From Leucothrix mucor DSM 2157 (GTDB lineage Bacteria; Pseudomonadota; Gammaproteobacteria; Thiotrichales; Thiotrichaceae), in contig NZ_ATTE01000001.1 in the NCBI RefSeq assembly GCF_000419525.1, positions 1,364,001-1,428,000 of the forward strand: DNA of 64,000 bases. The letters run 5' to 3'. Within the stretch, counting starts at the first letter, position 1; each line of letters begins with the position of its first letter. This document shows, in pieces, positions 16,480-24,979 of this stretch. The notes beneath the pieces are model-generated. The model was not told where the DNA came from. It searched no databases and was given only the letters and a program-made list of their open reading frames with translations. Position numbers and translations under genes: made by a program.

Positions 16480-17162
16480 GAATTTGCTTCGAATTTGTAA
16501 CCCATGCCGCGAATGGTATGGATGAGCAGTTTATTGTAGGGCTTGTCGACTTTGCTGCGCAGCCGTTTAACGGCGACATCAATGACATTAGTATCGCTGT
16601 CAAAGTTCATATCCCAGACCAAGGAGGCGATGGTGCTGCGCGATAAAACCTGTCCGGCTTTGCGCATAAACAGTTCCAGCAACAGGAACTCTTTGGCCGT
16701 TAAGGAGATCAATTCGCCTTGTCGGGTGGCGGTGCGTTTTAACAGATCCAACTCAAGGTCTTCGATCACGATGGAGTTGACGTTATTGGCCGAGGATTGC
16801 TTGGTGGTTTGCCGCAGGGCATTTTGAATACGGGCGAGTAGCTCGGCAAAGGCATAAGGTTTGACCAGATAGTCATTGGCACCCAACTCGAAACCTCTGA
16901 CCCGATCATCGACCTGATCTTTAGCGGTCAACATAATAATGGGCGTAGCAATCTCACTACTGCGTAGGGTGTTAAGCACCTGCCAGCCGTTGAGCTTGGG
17001 GAGCATGATATCCAGCACAATCAGGTCGTACGATTCACTACTGGCATGGTACAAGCCATCGACGCCGTCATGACATAAATCGACGGTATAACCGGACTCC
17101 GTCAGGCCTTTTTTTAAATATTCACCGGCTTTAACTTCGTCTTCAATAACCAGTAATTTCAT
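16476..17162 (-). CDS. OmpR-family response regulator, CusR-like
   Basis: A 228-residue regulator. The receiver domain (1-120) has the acidic pocket EDE near residue 7, phospho-acceptor aspartate in LIVLDIMLPKLNG near residue 51 and lysine in LVKPYAFAELLARI. The C-terminal winged helix (about 130-225) ends LIHTIRGMGYKFE, typical of CusR, CopR and related proteins. It is first in the operon, with a four-base overlap into the kinase. The TGACATTAATGTCA box before the porin gene is the best candidate target. I did not find the same box before this gene. Confidence 0.93.
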   Translation of the reverse strand: MKLLVIEDEVKAGEYLKKGLTESGYTVDLCHDGVDGLYHASSESYDLIVLDIMLPKLNGWQVLNTLRSSEIATPIIMLTAKDQVDDRVRGFELGANDYLVKPYAFAELLARIQNALRQTTKQSSANNVNSIVIEDLELDLLKRTATRQGELISLTAKEFLLLELFMRKAGQVLSRSTIASLVWDMNFDSDTNVIDVAVKRLRSKVDKPYNKLLIHTIRGMGYKFEANS

Positions 17163-17293
17163 AGGCTGAACCGAGTGCTGTGTGATTTATTGTGCAAGGC
17201 ATACTACCTCAAAATGGCTTTTGAATCATGGCCATAAGCCCTGCTAAACCAGACACAAGCGCCGTCATTGCTTAATTCGACTCAGCTTAAATT

Positions 17294-17326
17294 GCAAGCC
17301 GGAATGCGTTCACATCACCGGCTTGC
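17294..17326 (-). terminator. Hairpin downstream of the Rieske fusion gene
   Basis: Perfect 9-bp arms gcaagccgg and ccggcttgc enclose a 15-base loop, 14 bases past the stop on the minus strand. The following bases (aatttaag) are moderately T-rich. Confidence 0.6.
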
Positions 17327-17339
17327 AGGGTTTTACAGA

Positions 17340-19850
17340 TTAGTAAAGCAACTCAACATCCGTTAGTGGAGTAGAGCAGCAGGCCAAGATATAACCTTCT
17401 TCAATTTCCCGATCGGAGATGCCGCCGTTGTGCACCATATGTGTTTCGCCGGAGACCTTTTTGATCTTACAGGTTCCGCACACGCCAAACTGACAGGCAC
17501 TTGGGATATTTAATCCAGCCTTTAATGAGGTCTCCAAAATCGTGGTGCCTTGGTTCGATGGCATGGTGTGGCCAGAGGTCAGGAATTTGATCTGCGCCGT
17601 AATGCTTTCATCCGGAATAACATCGTGACGTTCAACGTTGTCGGCTTCAATAATCGGCGAATTAAAGCTTTCTTCGTGGTAACGGCTCATATCAAAGCCG
17701 GCGGCGTTTAGAATATCGCGCACAACTTGCATAAAGGGCTCAGGGCCACAGCAGAAGATTTCACGTTCGAAATAGTCTGGGGTTGTCAGCTCTAAAATCA
17801 GCTGATTAAAGCGACCGATATAGCCTGCCCACGGTTGGAACGGGTCACGCTCGGCAACAATCCAAGCGGGCTGAATGGTTGGTACCCGCGCTGACATTCG
17901 CTCAATCTCATCCCGCGCAATAATATTGGCCGGTGAGCGCGCGCAATGGATAAAGCTCACATCAATATCACCACCACGGTCAAACAAGTACTTGGTCATC
18001 GATATCATGGGTGTGATGCCGCTACCACCGGAAATAAAGCAGTATTTGGGTGCAGGGTGGTTGTAGAGATTGAAATCACCCACTGGTCCAAAGGCACGGA
18101 TTTTCATGCCTATTTTCAGGTTCTCAAACATCCAAGCCGTGCCAATGCTGTTCGGGCCTTGCTTAATCGTGACCGACATCGCTAAGGGGCGGGATGGGCT
18201 GGATGAGATGGTGTAAGTCCGGTAAATCGGACGCTCACCAATGGGTAGCTCTAGAGTGACAAATTGCCCCGGTGCGTAGTTAAACCAGTTGCTAGACTCA
18301 GTGCGGAACGAGAAAGTCATTACATCTGGCGCTTCAGGAATGATGTTAACCAGCACCAACATTTCAGTTTGTGCCTGCCATGGGCGGCCTTGATCAAGGT
18401 AGGAATACACGGCAGCGGGTGGCTTGCTGCCTTGATCAAATACCGTATCGGAGCGTGGTGGCGCGGTTTGCACTAAAGGCTGAGTTGCCATTGGCGGTGG
18501 TGGCATAAAGTCGACAGCAATCGGTTGTGCGGGTGGTGGCGCAGGGCGGCTTTCCACACTAACGGGTACGCGGCTTAGCTCTGCATCGTGAGGGTGCAGC
18601 GCCGGAATCTGAATTTGCTCATCCAACGCCGAGTGCAGTAACGCCTTTTCACTAAAATCACGATACCAGTTTACAAACTGAATCACGCCGCCTTCATGTA
18701 GCTCAGAGTAGGGGCCGGGGGTGTATTTTGGCGAGCTAACACCTTTGTGATTGTTCTCAACTAAGACTCTGTCCTGATCATTGGTGGCATCCCAGACTTC
18801 CGTTAAGTTGGCGATGTCGTAGTCTTTACCTTCTACCGCATCTTTGTGAACCAACCATTTGGTGGTGACCATGGTGCGATTGTGGCTGATGGGTGTCACG
18901 CGGAAGGTGACCGCATGGTCAGATAAGAAGTGGTTCCAGGTATTGGGGTAATGGAACATCATCAAGGTGCCGAGCGCCGCATCATCAACCTCGACCAATG
19001 GATGGGCGGAGCCAACTTTGCCATTCATGGTGAAGGATTCGCAATCTCGCTCTAGAGGCATCCGGGTAATGCGGTATTGGCCATCCTCACTCAGGTGGAA
19101 GGTTGAAGGTAAGCCCATTGACTCACACTTCTCCCAATGCGCTTTAACTACCTCGGGTGACTCGCTAATATCCTCAGGCACGCCGGTAATTACAGGGTCA
19201 TCAGAATAGGTACGGCACAACTCCGGATGGCTTCCTAAGCAGTGATAGCATTCCCGATTATTTTCAAGAACCAGCTTCCAGTTGCCCTCCTCGATAATAT
19301 TGCTTTCATGCGCGACTTTGGCATTGCGTAACTGGTGAGGGAGTATGTAAGGCTCGGCCAGTGCTTTTAACTTACTAAAGTCCGGTGCCTCATCTGCCAA
19401 ACACAGGTAGATGTTACCCGCTAAGGATTCGCAGTGAACGCTGTGCAAGCCATGTTGTTTGGGATCAAAGTCGCTGCCCATGTCTTTGGCGTAGCGCAGT
19501 TGGCCAGTCAGGTCATAAGTCCATTGGTGGTAAGGGCAGACCAATTGGGTTTTGTTACCTTTATGCTCATCGCAAAGGCGTGAGCCACGGTGGCGGCAGG
19601 TATTGTGAAAGGCGTTAATATCGCCATTGTGCGCACGGACAATAATGATGTCGTACTCGGCGATTTCATACAACAGGTAGTCGCCGGCCTCTGGAATCTC
19701 ACAATCGTGAGCGACAAAAATCCATTCACGAAAGAACAGGTTCTCAAGATCCTGCCGATAGATGGCTTCATCGGTGTAGAGAGCCTGTGGCAGGCTGTAT
19801 CCCGGTAGGCATTCTGCCAAACACTGTGCGAGGTTGGGTGCGGTTTTCAT
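17340..19850 (-). CDS. Fused Rieske oxygenase, flavin reductase and ferredoxin (GbcA-GbcB-like)
   Basis: One 836-residue frame carries a whole oxygenase system. Residues about 1-420 form a Rieske oxygenase alpha subunit with cluster ligands C85, H87, C105 and H108 (CRHRGS, CPYHQW) and iron ligands in NNRECYHCLGSHPEL (H203, H208). A proline-rich linker follows (about 425-500). Residues about 505-735 form an FAD/NAD(P)H reductase (PIYRTYTISSSPSRP, ISGGSGITPMISM, FCCGPEPFM). The end is a plant-type ferredoxin (CQFGVCGTCK and a later cysteine). The oxygenase part most resembles glycine betaine monooxygenase GbcA and the rest GbcB, normally separate proteins. It would demethylate betaine or a related quaternary amine. 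No dimethylglycine genes are adjacent, so the substrate is inferred. Confidence 0.88.
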   Translation of the reverse strand: MKTAPNLAQCLAECLPGYSLPQALYTDEAIYRQDLENLFFREWIFVAHDCEIPEAGDYLLYEIAEYDIIIVRAHNGDINAFHNTCRHRGSRLCDEHKGNKTQLVCPYHQWTYDLTGQLRYAKDMGSDFDPKQHGLHSVHCESLAGNIYLCLADEAPDFSKLKALAEPYILPHQLRNAKVAHESNIIEEGNWKLVLENNRECYHCLGSHPELCRTYSDDPVITGVPEDISESPEVVKAHWEKCESMGLPSTFHLSEDGQYRITRMPLERDCESFTMNGKVGSAHPLVEVDDAALGTLMMFHYPNTWNHFLSDHAVTFRVTPISHNRTMVTTKWLVHKDAVEGKDYDIANLTEVWDATNDQDRVLVENNHKGVSSPKYTPGPYSELHEGGVIQFVNWYRDFSEKALLHSALDEQIQIPALHPHDAELSRVPVSVESRPAPPPAQPIAVDFMPPPPMATQPLVQTAPPRSDTVFDQGSKPPAAVYSYLDQGRPWQAQTEMLVLVNIIPEAPDVMTFSFRTESSNWFNYAPGQFVTLELPIGERPIYRTYTISSSPSRPLAMSVTIKQGPNSIGTAWMFENLKIGMKIRAFGPVGDFNLYNHPAPKYCFISGGSGITPMISMTKYLFDRGGDIDVSFIHCARSPANIIARDEIERMSARVPTIQPAWIVAERDPFQPWAGYIGRFNQLILELTTPDYFEREIFCCGPEPFMQVVRDILNAAGFDMSRYHEESFNSPIIEADNVERHDVIPDESITAQIKFLTSGHTMPSNQGTTILETSLKAGLNIPSACQFGVCGTCKIKKVSGETHMVHNGGISDREIEEGYILACCSTPLTDVELLY

Positions 19851-19958
19851 GCGTTTTTATTCCAAAAAAATGACAGGACAATTGCGTGGGATGGTTAACT
19901 TTTTGAGACATTATCACCAAGTTCTATGCGCTGACGAACAAAAAAAACCGCTGTCAAA

Positions 19959-19974
19959 TGTAAGGAAACTTACA
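19959..19974. promoter_or_regulatory. Inverted repeat upstream of the Rieske fusion
   Basis: Arms tgtaag and cttaca flank gaaa, about 110 bases upstream of the oxygenase start in the divergent gap. The sequence shares its cttac/gtaag core with the second inverted repeat at 20061-20084, so both may bind one regulator. Confidence 0.45.
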
Positions 19975-20060
19975 GTGTCGAGCTAATCGATTATTACCTC
20001 TGAGGCGTTTTACAAAAATGGTGCAGCAAGGTGCTGAGTTGGTGCATTTTTAAGGGATTC

Positions 20061-20084
20061 AAACCTTACATAAAGGTAAGGTTT
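20061..20084 (+). promoter_or_regulatory. Inverted repeat with T-tail, operator or leader terminator
   Basis: Arms aaaccttac and gtaaggttt pair perfectly around ataaag, and the run of T continues to six. It lies 115 bases before the DoxX-like gene. It could be a weak intrinsic terminator in the leader, or an operator sharing its core with 19959-19974. Confidence 0.45.
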
Positions 20085-20199
20085 TTTGTGCATCCCTCGC
20101 TCAATACTCGCCGTAAAGGTAGTTAAAGCAAGTTCGCTTTGTAATCATTGTGCTGTCACTGCAGCGCGTATAATTCATCTAAGAAAGGTTAAAAAGTTT

Positions 20200-20655
20200 A
20201 TGTCTACTGTTACTGTTCCTCAGAAAAAAATTGCGTCGGTATTATTAGCGCTGAGGTTGGGAGTCTTTTTGGTATTAGCGATGTGGACACTGGATAAGTT
20301 TGTTAATCCAGGTCATACCGCAGCGGTGTTTGCCAAGTTCTATATGACTGAGGGTTTAAGCACAGGCCTTGTGTATGCGCTGGGTGCGTTGCAGGCAGTA
20401 ATTATTTTGGCTTTTTTGGTGGGTTTCCAAAAGCGCTGGTCTACCGGTATCGTGTTGGCAATGCACGCAGTGTCTACCTTAGCGCCAATGGCTTCGTACT
20501 TTAGCCCTTGGAGCAACTTATTATTCTTCGCGGCATGGCCAATGCTGGCAGCCATTGTAACGCTGTATGTTTTACGTGATTACGATACCTATCTTTCAGT
20601 TGAAACCAGCAAAGCGACTGACGAAAAGCTGGGCGATGCGGTACTTTCAAGCTAA
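20200..20655 (+). CDS. DoxX-like small membrane protein
   Basis: A 151-residue protein with four predicted membrane helices (about 12-30, 50-70, 80-98, 102-122), opening KIASVLLALRLGVFLVLAMW. The layout and length match the DoxX/DoxD superfamily, whose members act in respiratory or redox-linked membrane processes but mostly lack a defined role. The ATG at 20200 is preferred; the open frame reaches back to 20086 but that part is not protein-like and runs through an inverted repeat. It is divergent from the Rieske fusion and closed by a strong terminator. Whether the two share regulation is open. Confidence 0.7.
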   Translation: MSTVTVPQKKIASVLLALRLGVFLVLAMWTLDKFVNPGHTAAVFAKFYMTEGLSTGLVYALGALQAVIILAFLVGFQKRWSTGIVLAMHAVSTLAPMASYFSPWSNLLFFAAWPMLAAIVTLYVLRDYDTYLSVETSKATDEKLGDAVLSS

Positions 20656-20732
20656 TTTAGCGTGTGAGTTTAAGTACTAAACCCACTTAAGAGATTGCGC
20701 TGAGTGATCTTAAAAGTGGTTGTTTAGTTAAT

Positions 20733-20770
20733 AAGGCAGCGGGGCGGCATAGTCATCCCGCTGCCTTTTT
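20733..20770 (+). terminator. Rho-independent terminator after the DoxX-like gene
   Basis: Perfect 11-bp arms aaggcagcggg and cccgctgcctt, with three further T and a T-rich tail. It lies 78 bases past the stop. Confidence 0.85.
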
Positions 20771-20824
20771 GTATGTGTTAACTGGACGTTCGAGGTGCCA
20801 ATACAGTTTCTTATTAGTAGGCAC

Positions 20825-21040
20825 TCAAGCACGGTGACTAGCCACTGCGGTGAAGTGTGAGAACAACTCAGGGATATCATATTTGGTCCACAACTTCTCG
20901 TGAAAGTAGAACACCACGGTATTAACCGCTGGCTCGACCAAAGCAACCGCACCGCCTACGATGGCACTGCCCGTAATTAAGTAAGCAACTGTGAACGCGG
21001 TGGCGAAGTGAACTACAGCAAAAGTAATCGTTTTTAACAT
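20825..21040 (-). CDS. DUF2061 family small membrane protein
   Basis: A 71-residue protein with two hydrophobic segments (about 3-20 and 24-42), reading TITFAVVHFATAFTVAYLIT then GGAVALVEPAVNTVVFYFHE. The VEPAVNTVVFYFHEKLW segment is the typical conserved part of DUF2061 proteins. The ATG at 21040 has GGAG seven bases upstream; an upstream extension of 25 codons is not convincing. It is a single gene, convergent with the DoxX-like gene. Function is unknown. Confidence 0.8.
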   Translation of the reverse strand: MLKTITFAVVHFATAFTVAYLITGSAIVGGAVALVEPAVNTVVFYFHEKLWTKYDIPELFSHFTAVASHRA

Positions 21041-21262
21041 GACAAGCTCCAAAGGTGTCGTTGATGCTTTAAATAATAATGATTCCCATTTGCGTTTACA
21101 AGTAGATAATAACAACCGTACTGATAGATAGAAGCTATTGAAGCGAGGAGGGTAGATATACCTACCTATCTTGTTTGGCTGGTTAGCTATAAACTGTAGT
21201 CTTGGACTAAGGTATTTATGTGGTCATAGTTTCTTCAATTATAAATATAAAGAAGTGAAAAC

Positions 21263-21598
21263 ATGTCAGAAAATAAACTCGATAATGAATTGCTGGGCAC
21301 GGATCTTTGGTTGAAAGCTAAATACAAGCTCAAGGCTAGCGCCCAGAGTGCACTCACGACCAGCCTGACCCTGTTTTATACGGCGCGCGACAAACACACG
21401 CCGCTTTGGGTAAAGCTGACAGTGTATATGGCATTAGGCTATTTCATCTCACCGGTCGACTTCATTTCTGATGTTGCGCCGATCATTGGCTACTGCGATG
21501 ACTTTGCCGTTATCTTGATTGCAGCGACGGTGATTACCGCACACATCAGATCATCGCTCCAAAGCGGTTCGCACACTGGATTAACGCGATACGGGTAA
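21263..21598 (+). CDS. DUF1232 (YkvA-like) protein
   Basis: A 111-residue protein with the DUF1232 signature near residues 60-85: LGYFISPVDFISDVAPIIG followed by YCDDFAVIL. A short hydrophobic segment follows (about 84-100). Such proteins are small, membrane-associated and of unknown role. Single gene, divergent from the DUF2061 gene and upstream of the alcohol dehydrogenase, with AAGAAG before the ATG. Confidence 0.85.
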   Translation: MSENKLDNELLGTDLWLKAKYKLKASAQSALTTSLTLFYTARDKHTPLWVKLTVYMALGYFISPVDFISDVAPIIGYCDDFAVILIAATVITAHIRSSLQSGSHTGLTRYG

Positions 21599-21739
21599 AC
21601 AGGCTCTTCAAGGGGATGCAATTTTGTCGCTTTTCTTGATCTTAGTCATATTGCTACACAGCCGCTATTTTATACTTTTCCTATACCAAGACCTTTGGTC
21701 CACGTTGATAGTTAATTCAATCAAGAGGGAAATCCCACT

Positions 21740-22756
21740 ATGAAAGCAGCCGTCGTTAGTCAGTTTAAAGAAATTCTGGAAATCAAAGATATCCCGGTGC
21801 CAGAGGTTGGCCCGCGAGATGTCTTGGTTAAGATTCATGCCTGTGGTGTTTGCCATACCGACCTGCATGCTTGCCATGGTGATTGGCCGGTTAAGCCTAA
21901 GTTGCCTTTAGTGCCTGGCCATGAAGGCGTGGGCGAAATCGTTAAGCTAGGCTCTGAAATCCATCATTTAAGCCTTGGTGATCGGGTTGGCATTCCATGG
22001 TTGTACTCGGCTTGTGGCCAATGCGATTACTGCTTGGAAGGTAAAGAAACCCTGTGCATGAGCCAGCAAAATGCGGGCTATTCTGTGGATGGTTCATACG
22101 CTGAGTTTTGCCTTGCTAATGGCGAATACGTGGTGAAGATTCCGGATGAAGTGAGCTATGTTGAAGCCGCACCTTTATTCTGTGCAGGGGTTACCACTTA
22201 CAAGGCGTTAAAAGTTGCCGAGGTAAAACCGGGCCAATGGGTTGCGATTGTGGGCGCGGGTGGCTTAGGTCATTTAGCGATTCAATACGCAGTTGCTATG
22301 GGAATGAATGTAATTGCGGTTGACACTGGCGCTGAGAAAATGGCACTGGCTAAAGAGTTGGGTGCAGCTCACTGTATCGACTTCAAGCAGGACAAACCGT
22401 CTGAGAAAATTCAGGAATTAGTGGGTGGCGTGCATGGTGTGGTGTGTACGGCTGTGTCTAAGGTGGCGTTTGAAGAATCTTATCGCTCACTGCGTCGTGG
22501 TGGTACGTTTGTATTAGTCGGCCTGCCACCGGATGAGATGCCACTACCCATCTTCGATACCGTATTAAACGGTGTGAAGGTGGTTGGCTCTATCGTTGGT
22601 ACTCGTAAGGACTTGAAAGAATGCCTGCAGTTTGCGGCAGAAGGAAAGGTTAAAGCGATTATCGAAGTGAAGCCGATGGAGCAAATTAATGAGATCTTTG
22701 CCGATATGCTGGAGGGTGAAATTACCGGCCGTATCGTGATGGAAATGAAGTCTTAA
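21740..22756 (+). CDS. adhP: Zinc-dependent alcohol dehydrogenase, AdhP type
   Basis: A 338-residue medium-chain dehydrogenase, oxidising alcohols or reducing aldehydes with NAD. Catalytic zinc ligands are visible in [12 protein letters not shown] and PGHEGVGEI. The structural zinc cysteines lie in [17 protein letters not shown]. The coenzyme fold has [14 protein letters not shown] near residues 170-185. The length and motifs match ethanol-active AdhP/AdhA proteins. AGAGGGAAA lies about 9 bases before the ATG. It is a single gene closed by a strong hairpin shared with the convergent LysE gene. Confidence 0.92.
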   Translation: MKAAVVSQFKEILEIKDIPVPEVGPRDVLVKIHACGVCHTDLHACHGDWPVKPKLPLVPGHEGVGEIVKLGSEIHHLSLGDRVGIPWLYSACGQCDYCLEGKETLCMSQQNAGYSVDGSYAEFCLANGEYVVKIPDEVSYVEAAPLFCAGVTTYKALKVAEVKPGQWVAIVGAGGLGHLAIQYAVAMGMNVIAVDTGAEKMALAKELGAAHCIDFKQDKPSEKIQELVGGVHGVVCTAVSKVAFEESYRSLRRGGTFVLVGLPPDEMPLPIFDTVLNGVKVVGSIVGTRKDLKECLQFAAEGKVKAIIEVKPMEQINEIFADMLEGEITGRIVMEMKS

Positions 22757-22768
22757 TCGTGTGGTTTG

Positions 22769-22813
22769 CTGTCAGCTGAGTCGGGTCAAGTCACTCAGCT
22801 GACAGTCTTTTTT
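22769..22813. terminator. Bidirectional terminator between adhP and lysE-like gene
   Basis: Perfect 13-bp arms ctgtcagctgagt and actcagctgacag are followed by a T-run (tcttttttat) on the plus side, just before the stop of the convergent gene. Confidence 0.9.
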
Positions 22814-22821
22814 ATGGAGCT

Positions 22822-23463
22822 TTAGCTAGTGCCAAGCTTTAGTCCAAAGCCCATCAGCAGTACACCGGTTGCGCCATCCATTGTGGTGCTGACTGCCGGA
22901 CGCTGTAGCCAAATCCGTGCCTTGCTCACCATCAACACCAATAAACCCTGCCATACCATCGCAATCAGAAAATGCACGCTGGCCATCATCAGTGCCTGAG
23001 GAATGGGTGAGTAGTTGATGTCAATAAATTGTGGCAAAAATGCCATGTAAAAAACCACCGTTTTGGGGTTCAGCACATTAGATAGCAGACCTTCGCGCAA
23101 TGACTTTGAAGCGGGTACAAATGACACACCAGTCGCTTTTGCTAGTTGTAAGCCGCCGCCTTTAAACGCCGAGCGCAGGCTTTGAAAACCGAGCCAAAAC
23201 AAGTAAGCGGCACCGGCATATTTCAGCAAATTAAATAGCTCGGCTGAGCTCAGTAAAATGGCGGATAAGCCCGCCGCTGAAATAATCGCATGGGCAAATA
23301 AACCCAGGCAAATCCCAAAGCTGGTAAGGAATCCGTCTTTTCGCCCACCGCGAGCGGAGTTGCGCAGTACCAAGACGGTATCAACACCCGGAGATAAGGT
23401 CAGGACCGTAATCGCCAGCAAAAAAGGTAGCCACATAAAGTGTTCAAACATGATCGCAACCAT
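22822..23463 (-). CDS. LysE/RhtB-family amino acid exporter
   Basis: A 213-residue inner-membrane protein with six predicted helices. The N-terminal signature LTLSPGVDTVLVLRNSARGG, followed by GFLTSFGICLGLFAHAI, is characteristic of the RhtB group that exports homoserine, threonine or other amino acids. A central NPKTVVFYMAFLPQFID completes the family pattern. An alternative ATG lies at 23451, four codons in; neither start has a strong ribosome site. No neighbouring gene indicates the substrate. Confidence 0.9.
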   Translation of the reverse strand: MVAIMFEHFMWLPFLLAITVLTLSPGVDTVLVLRNSARGGRKDGFLTSFGICLGLFAHAIISAAGLSAILLSSAELFNLLKYAGAAYLFWLGFQSLRSAFKGGGLQLAKATGVSFVPASKSLREGLLSNVLNPKTVVFYMAFLPQFIDINYSPIPQALMMASVHFLIAMVWQGLLVLMVSKARIWLQRPAVSTTMDGATGVLLMGFGLKLGTS

Positions 23464-23625
23464 TCAAATGAGTTAGATTCCGTACAATAATCTGCAAATA
23501 AGTGCTTAGCAATAGTTTGTGTTGGTCGTGCTGTGATTCCGGTCGTGAATGCCACTTCAGTTGTCATGAATTAACTTGATGCGGCTGGCTGATTGCTTAG
23601 AATGAGCTAAAAAAGGAATCACACT

Positions 23626-23907
23626 ATGTACCAACCCAAGCCAATCGATACCAGCAAGATTCAACTCTCCGAAGAGCTTAACGAACTATTAGAATCACTC
23701 GCCTATAACACCCATGAAGTCTGGTCACAGCAACGCATGCGCGATGGTTGGCGCTATGGGGAACAGCGTGATGATCAGGCAAAGTTACACCCTGGACTCG
23801 TGCCTTATGAGGAGCTGTCGGAGTCTGAAAAAGACTATGACCGTAGTACCTCCAGTGAGGCGTTAAAGGCCATTATTGCCGCTGGGTACAAAATCGAAAA
23901 AGCTTAA
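23626..23907 (+). CDS. Free-standing RyR-domain protein
   Basis: A 93-residue protein made almost wholly of one RyR domain. It opens PKPIDTSKIQLSEELNELLE and has NTHEVWSQQRMRDGWRYG and HPGLVPYEELSESEKDYDRS, the invariant parts of the family first named from ryanodine receptors. In bacteria these domains occur alone or fused to ATPases and nucleotide-sensing modules, and have been proposed to bind nucleotide-derived ligands. Here it stands alone, with AAAGGAA before the ATG, between a LysE-type exporter and a LysR regulator on the opposite strand. No partner effector is adjacent. Confidence 0.9.
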   Translation: MYQPKPIDTSKIQLSEELNELLESLAYNTHEVWSQQRMRDGWRYGEQRDDQAKLHPGLVPYEELSESEKDYDRSTSSEALKAIIAAGYKIEKA

Positions 23908-23964
23908 TATGAAAAGGCCTGATACGAAATGGTTTATCTAAGTGATCTATCTAAGACTCAGGCT

Positions 23965-24846
23965 TTACTCTTTCCAATTGGCAAAGCGACGCACTAAAAA
24001 ATCAATTGCCAGTCGTGCGCGCATCGGTAGAAAACGCCGGTTCTGATACACAATCCAACTGCTGGAGCCTTTACTCCAAAAGGGTTCCAGCACTGGCTTT
24101 AAGCTGCCACGAATAATCGATTCCTGAAAATTACTCTTGGGCATATAAGCAATCCCCAAACCTTCCTCGCAAGCTTGAACCACGGCGTGTGCATTATTAC
24201 TGCGCCAGCGGCCATGTACCCGAAGGTTATCCGCATTGCCCGCGTGTTCAAAGGGCCAGTGATCGCTATTGGCAATGATGCAGCTGTGATTTTTTAGCTG
24301 GCGAGGATGCTCGGGAATCCCATATTCTTGTAGATAGGCTTCGCTAGCCGCCGCCATCATTGGGCGATCTAACAGCTTACGAGCGACCAAGCCTGAGTCG
24401 GCCAGCTTGCCGTAGCGAATCGCAAAGTCGATACCATCATCCACAAAATTTGCCATGCGGCTGTTGAAGTCCATATCGATGGTAAGCTCTGGATACTGCT
24501 GGGCAAACTCCATCAGCGCCGGTGCCACAAAGCGCTCAGCAAAGGTTCCGGCAGCGCTCACTCGCAAGGTGCCATTTAACTGGAACTGCTGCGAACTGAC
24601 TTGATCATTGGCTTGCTGCAAGCCGGTCACCAAATCTTTGCAATGTTGATAGTAGGCCAGGCCCGATTCGGTCAAACTCACTTGTCGGGTAGTGCGAGCG
24701 AGTAGGGTGCTGCCTAGGCGTTCCTCAAGTCGTGAGACCTGTCGGCTTACATGGCTCGTGCTACAACCTAGCTGTTTTGCCGCTGCTGAAAATCCCTGAG
24801 TCTCGGCAACTGCCACAAACTCAATCACCCCTTCAAAACTATCCAC
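23965..24846 (-). CDS. LysR-family transcriptional regulator
   Basis: A 293-residue regulator. The winged helix-turn-helix is near the start: VAVAETQGFSAAAKQLGCST then SHVSRQVSRLEERLG. The effector-binding domain follows (about 88-290). I chose the GTG at 24846, which has GGAG five bases upstream and gives a family-typical short lead; a TTG nine codons upstream is possible. It is divergent from the DJ-1/PfpI gene, about 130 bases apart, which is the usual arrangement for a LysR protein and its target. Confidence 0.9.
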   Translation of the reverse strand: MDSFEGVIEFVAVAETQGFSAAAKQLGCSTSHVSRQVSRLEERLGSTLLARTTRQVSLTESGLAYYQHCKDLVTGLQQANDQVSSQQFQLNGTLRVSAAGTFAERFVAPALMEFAQQYPELTIDMDFNSRMANFVDDGIDFAIRYGKLADSGLVARKLLDRPMMAAASEAYLQEYGIPEHPRQLKNHSCIIANSDHWPFEHAGNADNLRVHGRWRSNNAHAVVQACEEGLGIAYMPKSNFQESIIRGSLKPVLEPFWSKGSSSWIVYQNRRFLPMRARLAIDFLVRRFANWKE

Positions 24847-24979
24847 TGCGGCTCCATTGTTGCTGTATAGCAATAATCATTTGTCAATTCGCTATATTAT
24901 CATTTATATCGAAAGCAATTATAGTATTCCCATCTTAAATAAAACGACTAAGCACATCTTAGCCATAGAGGAATACACC

